From positions 3,305,843 through 3,369,842 of the forward strand of contig JAEMBT020000003.1 of assembly GCA_018873245.2 (NCBI GenBank): a stretch of 64,000 bases of DNA. Reading direction: 5' to 3'. Made by a program: the position numbers and the translations under genes. How positions within the stretch are numbered: the first letter of the stretch is position 1; each line of letters begins with the position of its first letter. This DNA comes from Archegozetes longisetosus (taxonomy: Eukaryota; Arthropoda; Arachnida; Sarcoptiformes; Trhypochthoniidae). Shown here in pieces: positions 13,089-25,500 of the stretch. Below the pieces are notes generated by a model. The model was not told the origin of the DNA and did not search any database. It worked only from the letters and a program-made list of their open reading frames with translations.

Positions 13089-15775
13089 TCTGTTGGGACT
13101 TCATCACATTCTATTCAATCCATGTGCAAAACAGCCTTTTCTTTATTGCACTGCTCTGTTTTTGCTTATCTATTCATAAATCCAAATCACATTCTGGGAC
13201 TTTAATCGCTAACTTAATTAGCCATTTGTATACTTTGTATTTTGTGATGATAAGTTTAGACTAATTATTGATTTTTTTTCAGAAATATTATTTCGGAAGG
13301 GGTTGGTTCTAGTATATTGTCTATTGTAAGTCTATATTAAACCATTTGTCTAGTAAGCAGTTCTGTTCATAAGGAACAGCTTAATATGGTAAAACAATTT
13401 GACGCGTGCTCACAAGTCTCAGCATAATACACAACTTACGATATATATAATAGAAGAAGAAGTTTAAAGTTGATTTTTTTCTCTAGATGTTCAACTTATA
13501 GGTTGTTCTGAAATTTGTTGTGCTCAATATTGCATCAAATATTACTTGAAGTAACTTAAAACATACATGTTTGGAATGCATACAAACTGAATTCATGCTT
13601 AGAATAATAAATCTAAGAGTAGTGATAGAATTAATAGAAAAATTTATACAAACACTCTTGAGATTTAAGATTCTTTGACTGAAAGGCTCTTCATTAGTCT
13701 ATAAAAGTGAATCGACTACAAAATGATTAACTATTAAGAATTTATAAACATATTAAAATGCATTAATTTCTATTGCCTTGCATACCAATGACTTTAAATT
13801 TCTCTTGTTAAGGTTCCAACATTTCAAAGTTTATAAGCCTCGGGGTTCTAAGCCTTACAAAGTTGGATTAGATAGTCTTCATTAGTTCAAGCCATTTTGA
13901 TTGGAGACTAAACTTATTAAATACAGAACTAAAAATACGCTTTTAAGTCTCAAGATTATTTTTCAACTATTAGCATTTTTAATTTTCCTGCATTCAAATT
14001 TTCCAAAAGTTATGTAAAATTTAGTCATAATTTAACTGAAAAATAAGTTTGTAAAGAAGTTCACAATCATCAGGCTATATTTATCATCCTTAAGAGTATA
14101 CATATATTCCCTGAAATATTAATTATTTTCAATTTATTTGAGTCTATGTTACAACAAAACTACTTTATATAACAACCACAATAAGAATTGCAACAAAAAC
14201 TCTCTTATTATAAAGATACAAAGATGCAAAAATATTTCTATTATTAGATAAGGCACTACACATTATATAAATTCTAGTATTGTATTCTCGTGTGGAATTT
14301 GGTTTTTATTGTAACGAAACACATTCACGATTTTTCCACTCATTATTCAAGTGATGGCAGGACTTTTAGTAAAATTTATAGAATTAATATTTTATCACAA
14401 GAAATAAGTTGCTACTTATGAAAGAGTCATAAGTTTCATAATAAAAAGAATATATTTTCAGTTCAATTAAGAAGTGTATGGTGACATTCTGATTGTTTAC
14501 TTGATTGAAATTTATATCCCAATCAAATGTGAAACGAATAATGGACTTGAATGTAGTATTTGCTCTGTGGCTTCTATAACTTTGAATACGTTTCACTCCA
14601 AAAATATATAATACTTCTATATTTGTAAAAAAGCTCTTTTGGCAATTTTTCTTTATATTCTTCTATTTTTATTTTTGGATCTTTCCTCTACCATAGGCAA
14701 CTACTACTAATAATACTGTATATATTTTCCACGTTATATATGTTATATTTCTATTGTATTTTTCAATACTGATTGTAAGTTCATAAGTATTGCTTGCAAT
14801 ACGAAAGGGCATTACACCAGAAAAGAAATCACATTTCTCCAATGAGCTTATTTGTGTACTGAATATCTCAGTTTTTATGACAGTTAAAAAATACAGTTCT
14901 ACCGAATGAGATACAATCGATTTGCAACCAAAAGCAATTATACATTTTCATCTAAACTACTTTAACCCTAACTTAGAATCTAACTTACCAATTAAGAACT
15001 TTCACATTTGACCAATAAACACTACATTTTAATCTTCAAGCAACATAATTAGGATGACCACACCTCCTCGAGTCCCAGTGTTATACCACAAATCAACAAA
15101 TTGTTCTAAAAAGTAATGCTAGAAATAGTAAGATTTCTGAAAAATATATCTCGAAAGTTTTTAATTGGAAATTTACCTGACAAATTGTAAATGATATTTT
15201 GAAATTAGTAAAGGTACATCAATGAACTGAGCGAAACCTGGTCTCACTAAATATAACGTGGAAACAATTTTATGCCTAGCTAAAATTTACAAATTTACTT
15301 TTTGATATTATTCAAACTTGTTTTGAATTACTATAAATTTTAGATAATAGTCAACCATAACTTTGACAGCTTGAAAATTGCTCAAATGAGTTGACTTAAT
15401 CCGTTGAGGAAAAAGTTCAAACATTTAATAAACATGACTTTATGAATACATAATTCTTTCAAAAAGCTACAATAGTAGAATTTGAGTCTCTACTAACAAG
15501 ACTACCGCAACTTTCAGTATACAAAAACAAATATTAATTTAATTTGAAATATAGGCTGAAGATTATTCAAATTATTGTTTCTCTCTTTCTTTTTTGTTTA
15601 AACCAGACATATATTGTTTTCTTTTCATTAGAATATATGCCTCTAGAGTGTGATCTTTAATTAAGTTATTCGTAAATCTAACGAAAGAATTCTAATTCTA
15701 CTTGTGATCACAAATGTTAATTAGCCATTAGGGGAAAATTTGGCGCCTGTAATGCCATAACTAGTGTGTAGGTCT
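13089..15775. other. AT-rich non-genic DNA
   Basis: Nothing recognisable. Frames are short and low in complexity. Confidence 0.6.
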
Positions 15776-15823
15776 TTCGGCTTGAAGCTCAATTTGGCCT
15801 TTTGTGTCAAGCCTTACCGCCGA
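15776..15823. repeat. two-part hairpin in a G+C-rich patch
   Basis: TTCGGC near 15776 is the reverse complement of GCCGAA near 15818. Inside it, GGCTTGA pairs with TCAAGCC. The patch 15720-15850 is clearly less AT-rich than its surroundings, which suggests a remnant of an inserted inverted-repeat element or a structured regulatory site. Confidence 0.4.
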
Positions 15824-17247
15824 ATAAATCGAAAAATAGACCAATTCGGGCAAACTTATGCATCATCTTTGCACTTTTATGCACTTCACTCAAAATAGAA
15901 AGCACAACAAAAACTTTTAGAAATTACGGCTTATTCTTCTACCAATTTTTAGGTTTCAAACTTATTTACTAATATAAAACGTATTACGTGAAAATATAAC
16001 AAATAATACGTTTCCATTGAACCAAATATTAGTTTTGTGTATTTTTAATGCTTAAGAAAACTCGTTTGTTGGTATTTGTTTGATTTATAAGCAAAATCAA
16101 TGCAAGAATTGAATAAAGTATGAAAATTTGCAAGATTATCAAACAGAATATTTATTGAAGCCGAAAATCTACACACTAGCTATAGCAAAGCTGAATTCTA
16201 CCATTAAGTAATCTAATTATAGAATGTAAAAATTAGTTCATTTTAAGAAAGTTTTTCTCAATTTAATGAATGAATACTTGTTTTTATGACAAAAGTTTCT
16301 TATGAGTTCAATAAATAACAGTCAGTTATGATAATAAGGAAGACAGAATAAAGTTGTAAAACGTGTACTCATAAGCATTTGTAACTGAAAGAATAAATTA
16401 GTTATATTTGTAGCACATGTCAGTATATTTAGATTTTTATATATTGAAATATATTACTGTCTCTTTTAATAGATTGTATGTTTATATAAAAATGAAGTAG
16501 TGTTGTATAAATGCTCTCAGCATTACAAGTATCTAACAAATAATCGACAATAAGTGCTTAATTATGATTTTCCTCTCTTTTACTCCTTGTTTCGTAACCA
16601 TAAGAACTCTTCAAATTACTATTAGAAGCGTAAACTCTTACGTTTATAAGATTTTACAAAATTCGAGAACTGGCTGAAGAATACTTCAAAAATTATCAGC
16701 TAAATCTTAGACGCAACTCAACACTGGATGTCAATTCTTCAGCTTACTTGCCTAAAAGATAATACATAAGATAAAATACTTTGACAGAAAAATTTTTTGA
16801 AAAAATTCAATCAGGTATAGCTAACATGAGTCAAATTGTTTTTAAATCCTAAGAAAACATAATGAATTGAAAATTTTCTGTCATTTTGAAAACTGAAAAT
16901 GTGATTTTTATGAATTTCGATTTTGATCATCGGCGTAAACAGAATATGAAAAATATACAGTTGAACGAAATTGTAAAAGAAGTAGATATTTACAATCTAT
17001 AGAAAAGTTTAAAAGTAATAGCAATTCTATTAAGAAGATATGAGAGCAAGTTTACACTGATATAAGTTAACATAAAGAATGATTTTGAAGTCAAATAATT
17101 TCAAACAATACTAATAAGTAAGTCATATACATTTAGCTTACATCAAATGAGGAACTTTGTAGGAAATACTCTAAATTATTTGTTTAGTATCTTCTTATAA
17201 AATTATTCAAGCGAACATTCCTTTCAGCCAAGTATAAGCTTCAGCTC
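15824..17247. other. AT-rich non-genic DNA
   Basis: No coding region, RNA gene or mobile element recognised. Confidence 0.6.
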
Positions 17248-17306
17248 CAGTTAGCTTACAGTTAGGCTTACAGTTAGGCTTACAGTTAGGCTTTCAGTTA
17301 GGCTTT
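17248..17306. repeat. 12-bp tandem repeat, five units
   Basis: Five head-to-tail units of CAGTTAGGCTTA or CAGTTAGGCTTT; the first is one base short. Each unit contains TTAGG, the arthropod telomere pentamer. The spacing is 12 bases, so this is not telomeric sequence. Confidence 0.85.
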
Positions 17307-20217
17307 CAGGTAGTGATTCAAAAAAGTTTTCATTCAATTTGTCAACTTAGCTTTGAATTACAATTTTAGGAGAAATAAGTCAAAAGAGCCGCAAACAACA
17401 ATCTTTTACTTCAGGTTTCTTTTGTTTGAAATCAAATGTCAAAAGTAAAAAATCAGATTTTATATACGAAGAAAAAAAAGTTTTTAACAAATTTTTCCAA
17501 CATATATGTTGCACAAGAATTGGTTTGAAGTTATCGAATTTGAGTCGATGCCAAAGTTATATGATATACAATTCTTAGTTCATAACTTTCAGAATATGAT
17601 ATCAAATAGTTTTGACAGTTAGAGAAAGAATATATTTCTCAGTTATAGATAACTTTGATTTCATTTCAAACAAATAGTAAATAGCATTACAAATGTGAAC
17701 TAAACTTAATGTTGAGTTTATAAAAGATGAAAAGAAGCCAAATCCAAAAATCGATTTGCTTAACAAATTGTTTATAAAGAAATAGTTTCTCATTTCAATA
17801 AAAGGGCAAACTTTTCAAATGACCCAACATTTGCCTCAACTCATTAAGAATTCAAAACAGATGCATCCAATTTATTTTCTATTAATGATGGTAACTATGA
17901 TTCTAGTTTTAAAAAAAACCATTTTTGTTTGCGATTCTATGTCATTATTTTTGAACTAATGAATGGATTCTATATATGCCATTAATAATGAATAGAGAGT
18001 GAGTGCTTTCGCTACACTTGGCTAATAAGCAGCTGATTCTTTTTGTTACTAAACTATTCTTTTAGGCAATAAAAATACTAAAACCCAATTTCTATCTACA
18101 CTCCAATTACTACTTCTCCCTCCTATAAGTGGGCTTCAATTTTAATTGAGTTTTTTCTCTAAGGCGCATAATGATTCTGATTAACTGGCATCTAATGCAC
18201 TATTGATTTTTTCCGACACACTCTTTCTCCACTATTCATTCAATCTTTTTCATTGTTTGCTAGCTCTCAGTCGATTATCAAAGATTAAGAGATACACCAG
18301 TTTCTATGTTTGCTTTATTCCAATAACTGATTCCCATCTGATTGGGAATACAAAACGAAAAACTATATTCAATGTTCAGATCTATTTATTAATTTCATTT
18401 TTAATGTTTATCCTGAAGAATATAGTAAATCCCAGAGCTTCAGAATTGGCAACTCTTTGGGAAAGAGATTATGTGTATTATTGTTGACAAGTTATAGTCG
18501 AAGCTTTGATTACTGATGTTATGAGAAAAATGAAAGCTGTGTTATGTCGAACTGAACATAGTGTACACAAGGTATCTATAATTATCAAAAGTATATTTAT
18601 CCCATACATTTCGTTGTCTTAAGCAAATAGAAACTAATACATTAGTCAAACAAAGAGTTTTTAATAAAACCATATTATCATATTCTTAGCTACTTATATC
18701 AAACTAAATATTACTCAGTCCCTAGTTGAAAAATTGCCAGCTTTCAAATGTTTCACTTGGGTTTCATATTAGTGCTGTCTTTTTGCGATTATGCTAAACA
18801 GTCGCGTTATTACAAAAACTTAAGCCTTTATTAATGCAAATTTGTGCTCAATTCTAACTAGTTTTGTTATATAATATCGCTGATGCAGCTTTTATTCTTC
18901 ATTAGGATGCAGAAGCGAAGCCGGTAGGGGCTGAGGGGTACAGATCTCCTCTACTTCAACTGAAAACTTAGGTCAAGAGTAATTTGGCAGAAAGTTAAGT
19001 TTACTTTTCTTATAGAAACCAAATTTACGTAAGTTCGATCACATTTTCATAATTGAATACACTAATAATGAACTAATAGTGACAATGATTCTAATTATGA
19101 TCTAGCTTAATTCAAACACAATTGTGCCTCCACTCAAAATTTACTGGCTCCATATTCTCAACAAGTATTTAATTGAAAAGTACGTGCAAGATTTGCACTG
19201 AAAGTTGCCTTTAAATTATGTTAATACCAAATGAGCTTTTCTAATGCTTCGTGCATTTAAAACTTATTGTCAAAGTTTAGTTAATCTAAATAAGACTTAA
19301 ATGCAGAACAAATGAGTAAAAGACTAAATAGTGAGTATTGTCGAAAATCAATATTGGGTCTATAGAGACATAAGAATATAGATGAGATCTACAATATTTT
19401 CTTTTACAGAACTGTCAGGTTAAAACGGAACAAAATTGAATTTTCTGTTCAGTCAATCATGTTTATGAACACCTATTGATGTAATGTATGTATTATTTTT
19501 CCCTTGAGCTGCAAATGTTCTGTTAGACTGTAAATGCTTATCACTTGATTATTTATGAAAAAATGAAATTCGTTATTGTTCACACTTTTCTATTAGCGCT
19601 TAATTCAACGCAAACTAAGACAACGCGTCTAATACTTTGCTATAACTTTTATCTATTCAACTTTTATATATCTATATTATCTATCTATTAAAAATTTGAC
19701 ATAAATCCAAACTTAGTTTGCTTAATAGGTTACAGACTTGCAAACCGATAATATCGTTTGTCAGATTTTCGATTCAGATTGAATTTTCTAAACTAATACT
19801 CGATTTGATTACTATTGATAACAAACAGATTGGTGCTGTCGTGCGTAAACATTCCAGTTATTCTCTCAATTTCTATGCTAAGCACTCAAACTATAGTTGA
19901 ATTATTTTTGCATTACATGATTGAAATTATTTCTGAATACAATTATTCTGGACAGAACAATCTAGATAAGCGAATTCCCCTGTTCGATCATTTATTCATT
20001 TTATTCAACTTAATCGCTCGATTGCTTTGTTTCCTATCAGAATCGAAGTAATGTCAAAGAAAATCAAATTGAAATTTATCGATGCCAGAAGTTTACTTGA
20101 TAAAACTGAACAAAATAGTAAATTGAAACTTGAACTTATTTGAGAACTTTTGATTAAATTAAATATTAGTTGAATGTTATTTTGAATAAAAAGATTGGTA
20201 TTTATAAAAATGTATTA
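17307..20217. other. AT-rich non-genic DNA
   Basis: No intact gene. A small G+C-rich patch at about 18905-18960 (AGCCGGTAGGGGCTGAGGGG) stands out from the AT background and may be a transposon remnant. Confidence 0.55.
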
Positions 20218-20672
20218 TTAAGCTTGTGTCATACTCGTATTATACCATTTGTATATAATAAGATGAATGACTGATTGTGACGTATAATTAGTTTCAGGTA
20301 AGATACCATTATCGTAGAGTATTAGCAAGAACACAAACAAGTAAAATAAATGTGATTCGCGTAAATCACTTATATTTTGACACTTGTAATAGTTGGTAAT
20401 ATTAGTAATTGACATTCTTATAACAGCCATTATGTACAAGTAGGTTAAGTTGCATATGGTTTGGCACTACAACTAACTCGTAAGGAATGCAAGTCACAGT
20501 AATAAGTTCTGGTCCACTACTGAAACCAGCCATACGCCACTTCGATTCTCCAATTGTGTTTTGCAACATCTGGATTTGTTGGTTCTTTCATATAGTCATA
20601 TATCATAGCAAATACGTTGTGGACATCAGTATAAGTATATAACCAGTCATATAGATCGTAATTATCACCCAA
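20218..20672 (-). pseudogene. frameshifted gene relic, family not recognised
   Basis: Three overlapping minus-strand frames follow one another. The first, 20672-20517, is 51 codons from a stop-bounded start and contains NYDLYDWLYTYTDVHN and then DVAKHNWRIEVAYGWFQ before TAG. The second, one base out of frame, 20518-20402, contains SGPELITVTCIPYELVVVPN. The third, 20439-20218, contains NGILPETNYTSQSVIH. All three look like real protein rather than AT-driven noise, and they abut as a frameshifted gene would. The alternative is that TTTCAG at the first junction is a splice acceptor, making this the remains of an exon. I cannot name the family; an intact homologue would settle it. Confidence 0.38.
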
Positions 20673-21648
20673 TTATTTAAGTTGAGGTGAAAGCTTAGGA
20701 GAACTGCTTATAAGGATTGAAACTTGAAGATCTAAGCATAAAAGCTAGAAAGTTTAAAGGCTTGAAGCACTCAAATGATGGAAGCGCTGACAAGAAGAGA
20801 ACATTATTATGACAGTAAAGCTAAAGGTTGCATCTCTTCAATTAACTAGTCTTTCCCCGAGTTTCTATCAATTAGTGACAAAATCAATAAATAATTTAGA
20901 GTGTCTAATCCAAAATAATGTAAGAATGGGTAATCATTTAAATAATGGAACAGTTGTAATGATTTTATTACTGAATCAATAGAAAAGTTAATTTGTTACC
21001 AAAGAATAGACGGTGTCTTGTAAGTGACGCCCGCTAGAGATGATTCTCTAATTAGTTTAGTGTTCTTTATAAGAATTAATTGTACAGGAGAGTCAAACTT
21101 GGTTTTAATACTTACTGTATTAGTATAGCAATTAAAATAATGTAAAATACAGTGTTTACCTTTCACATGTACTTAAATCATTTTTATAAACGATATAAAA
21201 ATTATATACACAATCACTCCTTCTGTGTTAACTCATTTTTAAAAGCTATCTAACTGTCAAAGCTAGACAGACTTTACTGCATACTCTAAATCTTGCTTTT
21301 AATCAAAAATTTAGGACAAAACAGAATGATCTAACACCTAATTCTAGTACTCTTCAGAATTATTAGTTCAGAATAAGTTTTATCGGTAACAATGACTAAT
21401 TTCTATGAACTGGAATTGTTTTAGTCTTATTTCCCTTTAGTATTATTACAAATCTAGTTCATTACTTAGAAACGAATACTGATATACTCTAAGAATAAGC
21501 TTTCACAGTGCCGTTGAAACACCATGTCGTAATGTTGTAATCGCACTCTTCAATAACACTTTATGAGTTTCAATTTGGGATATTTTAAGTTTGTCTTTAT
21601 TAGTATCGACAGAATTTAAATCTCAGCCAGATCTACAATAGTTACATT
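20673..21648. other. AT-rich non-genic DNA
   Basis: Nothing recognisable. No start or upstream exon for the neighbouring relic is visible. Confidence 0.55.
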
Positions 21649-21893
21649 CACAAATCATATAGTCGTTGATAGCAACTGGAAGTGATGAGTTGTGATAATA
21701 TGCTTTCCATCAAATCAAATCAAAGTATATTAGATATTTAGAGGCTTACAGAATATTCGTTATAGTAATCAAAGCAAATTACGAACGAAATCTAGCAACA
21801 AATTGATACGGATATTATACTATATGATAGTGAGGTTAACATAGTAACAGGCTTTTCTTGTTGCTATCGAACATTATTAAGTTTTCAAGTGTG
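21649..21893 (-). mobile_element. small inverted-repeat element, family A, copy 1
   Basis: About 245 bases bounded by degenerate inverted repeats. The right end reads TTGCTATCGAACATTATTAA then GTTTTCAAGTGTG. The left end has GTCGTTGATAGCAACT. The interior block AGTAATCAAAGCAAATTACG, then the TCTAGCAACAAATTGATACG segment, is shared with copies at 52688-52914 and, in opposite orientation, at 55093-55480. There is no coding capacity, so it is a MITE-like non-autonomous DNA element. Superfamily and target-site duplication are unresolved. Confidence 0.7.
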
Positions 21894-22522
21894 TGTCATC
21901 ACTTTTCACGCTAAAGTTGACTTTTCGACTAAATGTAGATTATAAAATAGTTGCCGAGACTTTTCCACTGATACTTTAGACCTTTTTCTATTGCTTTAAA
22001 TAGACTAAATCCAGAAGTAAGGGCTTATTGTAACAAGTTTATAAAATTTGTTGTTGTTAACAAGTTCAAATGTATAAACAAAACATTCATTGAGAATATC
22101 AAAGTAAAAGGAACGAAAAAAGTCTGAACATAAGAGGTTTTAGTTTTAGATCAATAAATATAATGACTTATAATTATAAATAATTTTATTAGTGCTAAGC
22201 TTTAGTAAGGTATTAATTTTTTATTTCGTTTCTAATGCTTTTTATATGAGATTATATTATTTACTTACCTAACAGACATTGATTAGCTTAGAGTTCATTA
22301 ATTTTTATCTAATTATTCGCGCAGAATGTGATTCAAGTCTAATATTTGATGCACACTAACTATGTTTATATTGGCCGCAATAATTAATTTGTTTGACAAA
22401 CACAAGACTTTGATCCCCTTGTTTGCAATTTGCAAAATCACAATAAATACGACCCTAAGTGTCATTAATTTTAGATAGAATTAATGAGATCACAAGTCAA
22501 GCATTTATTCTGCTTTGTGCGC

Positions 22523-22526
<4 letters not shown>
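21894..22526. other. AT-rich non-genic DNA
   Basis: No feature recognised. Confidence 0.6.

Positions 22527-22587
<61 letters not shown>
22527..22587. repeat. pure AG microsatellite
   Basis: An uninterrupted (AG)n run of 61 bases, the longest pure dinucleotide array in the window. Its purity suggests ongoing slippage and a polymorphic locus. Confidence 0.98.
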
Positions 22588-22589
<2 letters not shown>

Positions 22590-25500
22590 CGGAAACAAAA
22601 AAGGAAGTAAATTATAAGATTGAGAAAAATTTATTTAGTCAATAGGTTTTAGTTTTAAGCTGTGTTTCTCAAAGATAAAGTTTGAGAGCATTATTACTTT
22701 TACATTTGGGATCCATTTTGCGCTCCAAATCATGGATCACTCTTAATGTCCATATTCTTAACTCACTTTTCATGAGAGGAGTCAATGTATATAATCTTTA
22801 CTATAATTTGCAGCAAACGTTGAGAAAAATGAGTTTTAGTTAACAAAAGCGAACAACAATATAAAGAGCACTCAGAAGTTGCTATAAATGTGTTCGGGAA
22901 TTATTTTTCATTAATAAATAATTTGGATGCCATTTGCTTGAAGCCAACAGCAGTAAATAGTTTTGTTACTGCTTTCACTTTGTCAGTTCTTCTATTTAAC
23001 ATTTCGGTCTTAATCATAGTCATTATTAGAAGCCAATCACGCACTAAATTACTATTCTTCTTCATTTTCATTTATCTATCATCTTGTTTCAATTTTGATA
23101 ATTTATTTTGAGCATTTGAAAATATTTGACGCATTCAAGCTAAAAATAGCTATTTTTAACAATTGAATCTAATTGGATTAAAGTAAATACTGAGAAAGCG
23201 TTCAGAAGTAATTTTAGTTAAAACAATCTTAGCCTGAAAACAATATCTTAAGGCAATGGAATAGTAATTGAAATGGCAAGTGCATAAAACAATATTCCAG
23301 TAGTTATTTCCTCAGCAACATATCATGAATACTAATGTAGTTTAAAAGTTAGTTTTCAGTACAAAATCATGCTTTATATTTGGTTTAATATAATTCTATT
23401 TATTTTTGAATCTTTTTCTTTAATATATTGTTTGTTTTGAAATATATAACACAAAAATTGTAATTCAACGTTAAAAATGCAACGTTTAAGGGCGTCATAT
23501 GCTTTCTCTTGTATTTGACAGCAAATTATATGCTTTACCTTAGAATATTGAATATATTAAATTACATTAAATATATAAAAGGTTACTTTCTTTTACCATT
23601 GTTTGCCTCGTTTACTAGAGTTCACTTCACAATAATGAATAGACAGAACAAAAATAAAGAGCTTTATATGTGTTTTCAATTTCAATACTGTAACTGTATA
23701 ACTAAACTATACCTTTAAAACAAAATATATTGATTTACAATGCATATATGAAAACATATCACTAAAGAAATCTTTCAAAACCAGTTTTTCTTTTTATATA
23801 CTATTCATATTATTTGTGTTGAAGCCTAAAATATCACGCATATAATCAAAAGTCTATATGAATTTCAATTTTAGCAAAGAATATTGTTTTGACACATAGC
23901 TTAGGCGCATAGCATTTAATTGAACTATTCTCCCAATTGATCATTTATTGCTCTAACTTTGATTTCAATAGTATTGTTAGGTTCGAATACTTGATCAATC
24001 GTATAATAATTGAGTAAATAGTTGCTAGAAGTCCATTAACAGAATTGGGTCATGAATATTGTGAATATTCATTCGTTACTCAATGTCTAAATACAATAAA
24101 TAACTTTCTGTTAGATAACAGTCCAGGGAAATGAATCTCAATTCGATCAATGTTTCCAACTGAGTAATAGTCAGAGTCTGACCCTATTCTTAGATTTTGC
24201 TGACTCTCAACTTCAAGAATGTTGATTTATTTTCACTTTCTACTAAAGGTATTTATTTAAGAAACTAAACTCTTTTCATTTTGCCTGTTTATTAACTAAT
24301 CCCATCAAACACTTTAACTACAAAACAGTTTAAATCAGATTCTTTAAGATGAAATTCACGAACAATCTTTGAATACGCTATGAAAATCCTAAACAAAAAC
24401 AAACTAAAAGAGTCATTACAAAAGTTATTTGGAAAAACGAATGAAAGTTACATCTTAAATACTGAGAAAATGAGTAACGAAAATTATTCAATGCTGTGGC
24501 TAACGAATTCAGTTTATTATACTATCAGGATATCAGTTTTGCAACAACCTAGATTGTTTTTCTTTAAATCACTCTCGATTCGATAAAAGTTGAAAGTTAT
24601 AGCAGAAAATACCTGCAATAATTACATAATCGATTTGCAAAACTTCAATGTTTTGAACATTCGTACTAGCTTAAGATGGAGTGGTTTATTAATTTTTAAG
24701 AAATTTTAATGATTGAGCAAAAATTTGAATTCATATAAGTATTGTTGACACCATGATCGAGAGAACTTTTCAAGTCTTACCTAGTATTTTCACATATTCA
24801 ACGCATAATTAATATTTGATATGATGATCGCTTAGCCTTGGAATCTATTAAAAACTAAGAAATTGCTATAGTTTTCAAAGAATTAACTATCTGGAATTAT
24901 TCTAAATTAAATATTTATTGGTTCAGTGTTCAAATGTTGAGTATTAGTATTTTCTTAGGTTCTTCAATTAAACCAGTTTGATAAATAACTAACTTTTAGG
25001 ATGTTGCAAACGCTGCGTAGTTGAAACTTTAACAAAATCGAAAAATCGCTTGTTTTTAAATAGCTTTTTCTTCTGATAATAAACTTGATTCATTTAAAAT
25101 TAAAATCCAAGAATTAAAACTCCTGTTTTCAAACGATGAGCTGCAGTTAAAGATTATTGTCTGAGTTGTCTGAAATCCACTGTCAGAGATTTTAAGAATG
25201 CATCGAAAGGTATATTAAATTTATGTAAGATTTAAATGCTTCAAGATATTAGGTTCCACATCTTTAGTTCCAAAACATTATCTGCCACAACTTTATTCTC
25301 AAAATCTTCAATAAAACTTTCAAATAATCTTGCTATCCTTAATCTTTAAATTAAAGTGATTTATATTAAAAAAATGTTTACTGAATTCTTCAGCATTGTG
25401 TCGAATTCTGTAAGATTCAGTACAATTCTGTAGAATTCAATAAGCTTTTTTATATGGATTATTTTAATTTTAAAATTTAGGGGTAATCTTAAGTTTGTTT

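Noticed and set aside
17248..17306. Tandem array as a CRISPR or telomeric repeat
   Set aside because: Units are 12 bases with no spacers, and TTAGG recurs every 12 rather than every 5 bases. The DNA is eukaryotic.
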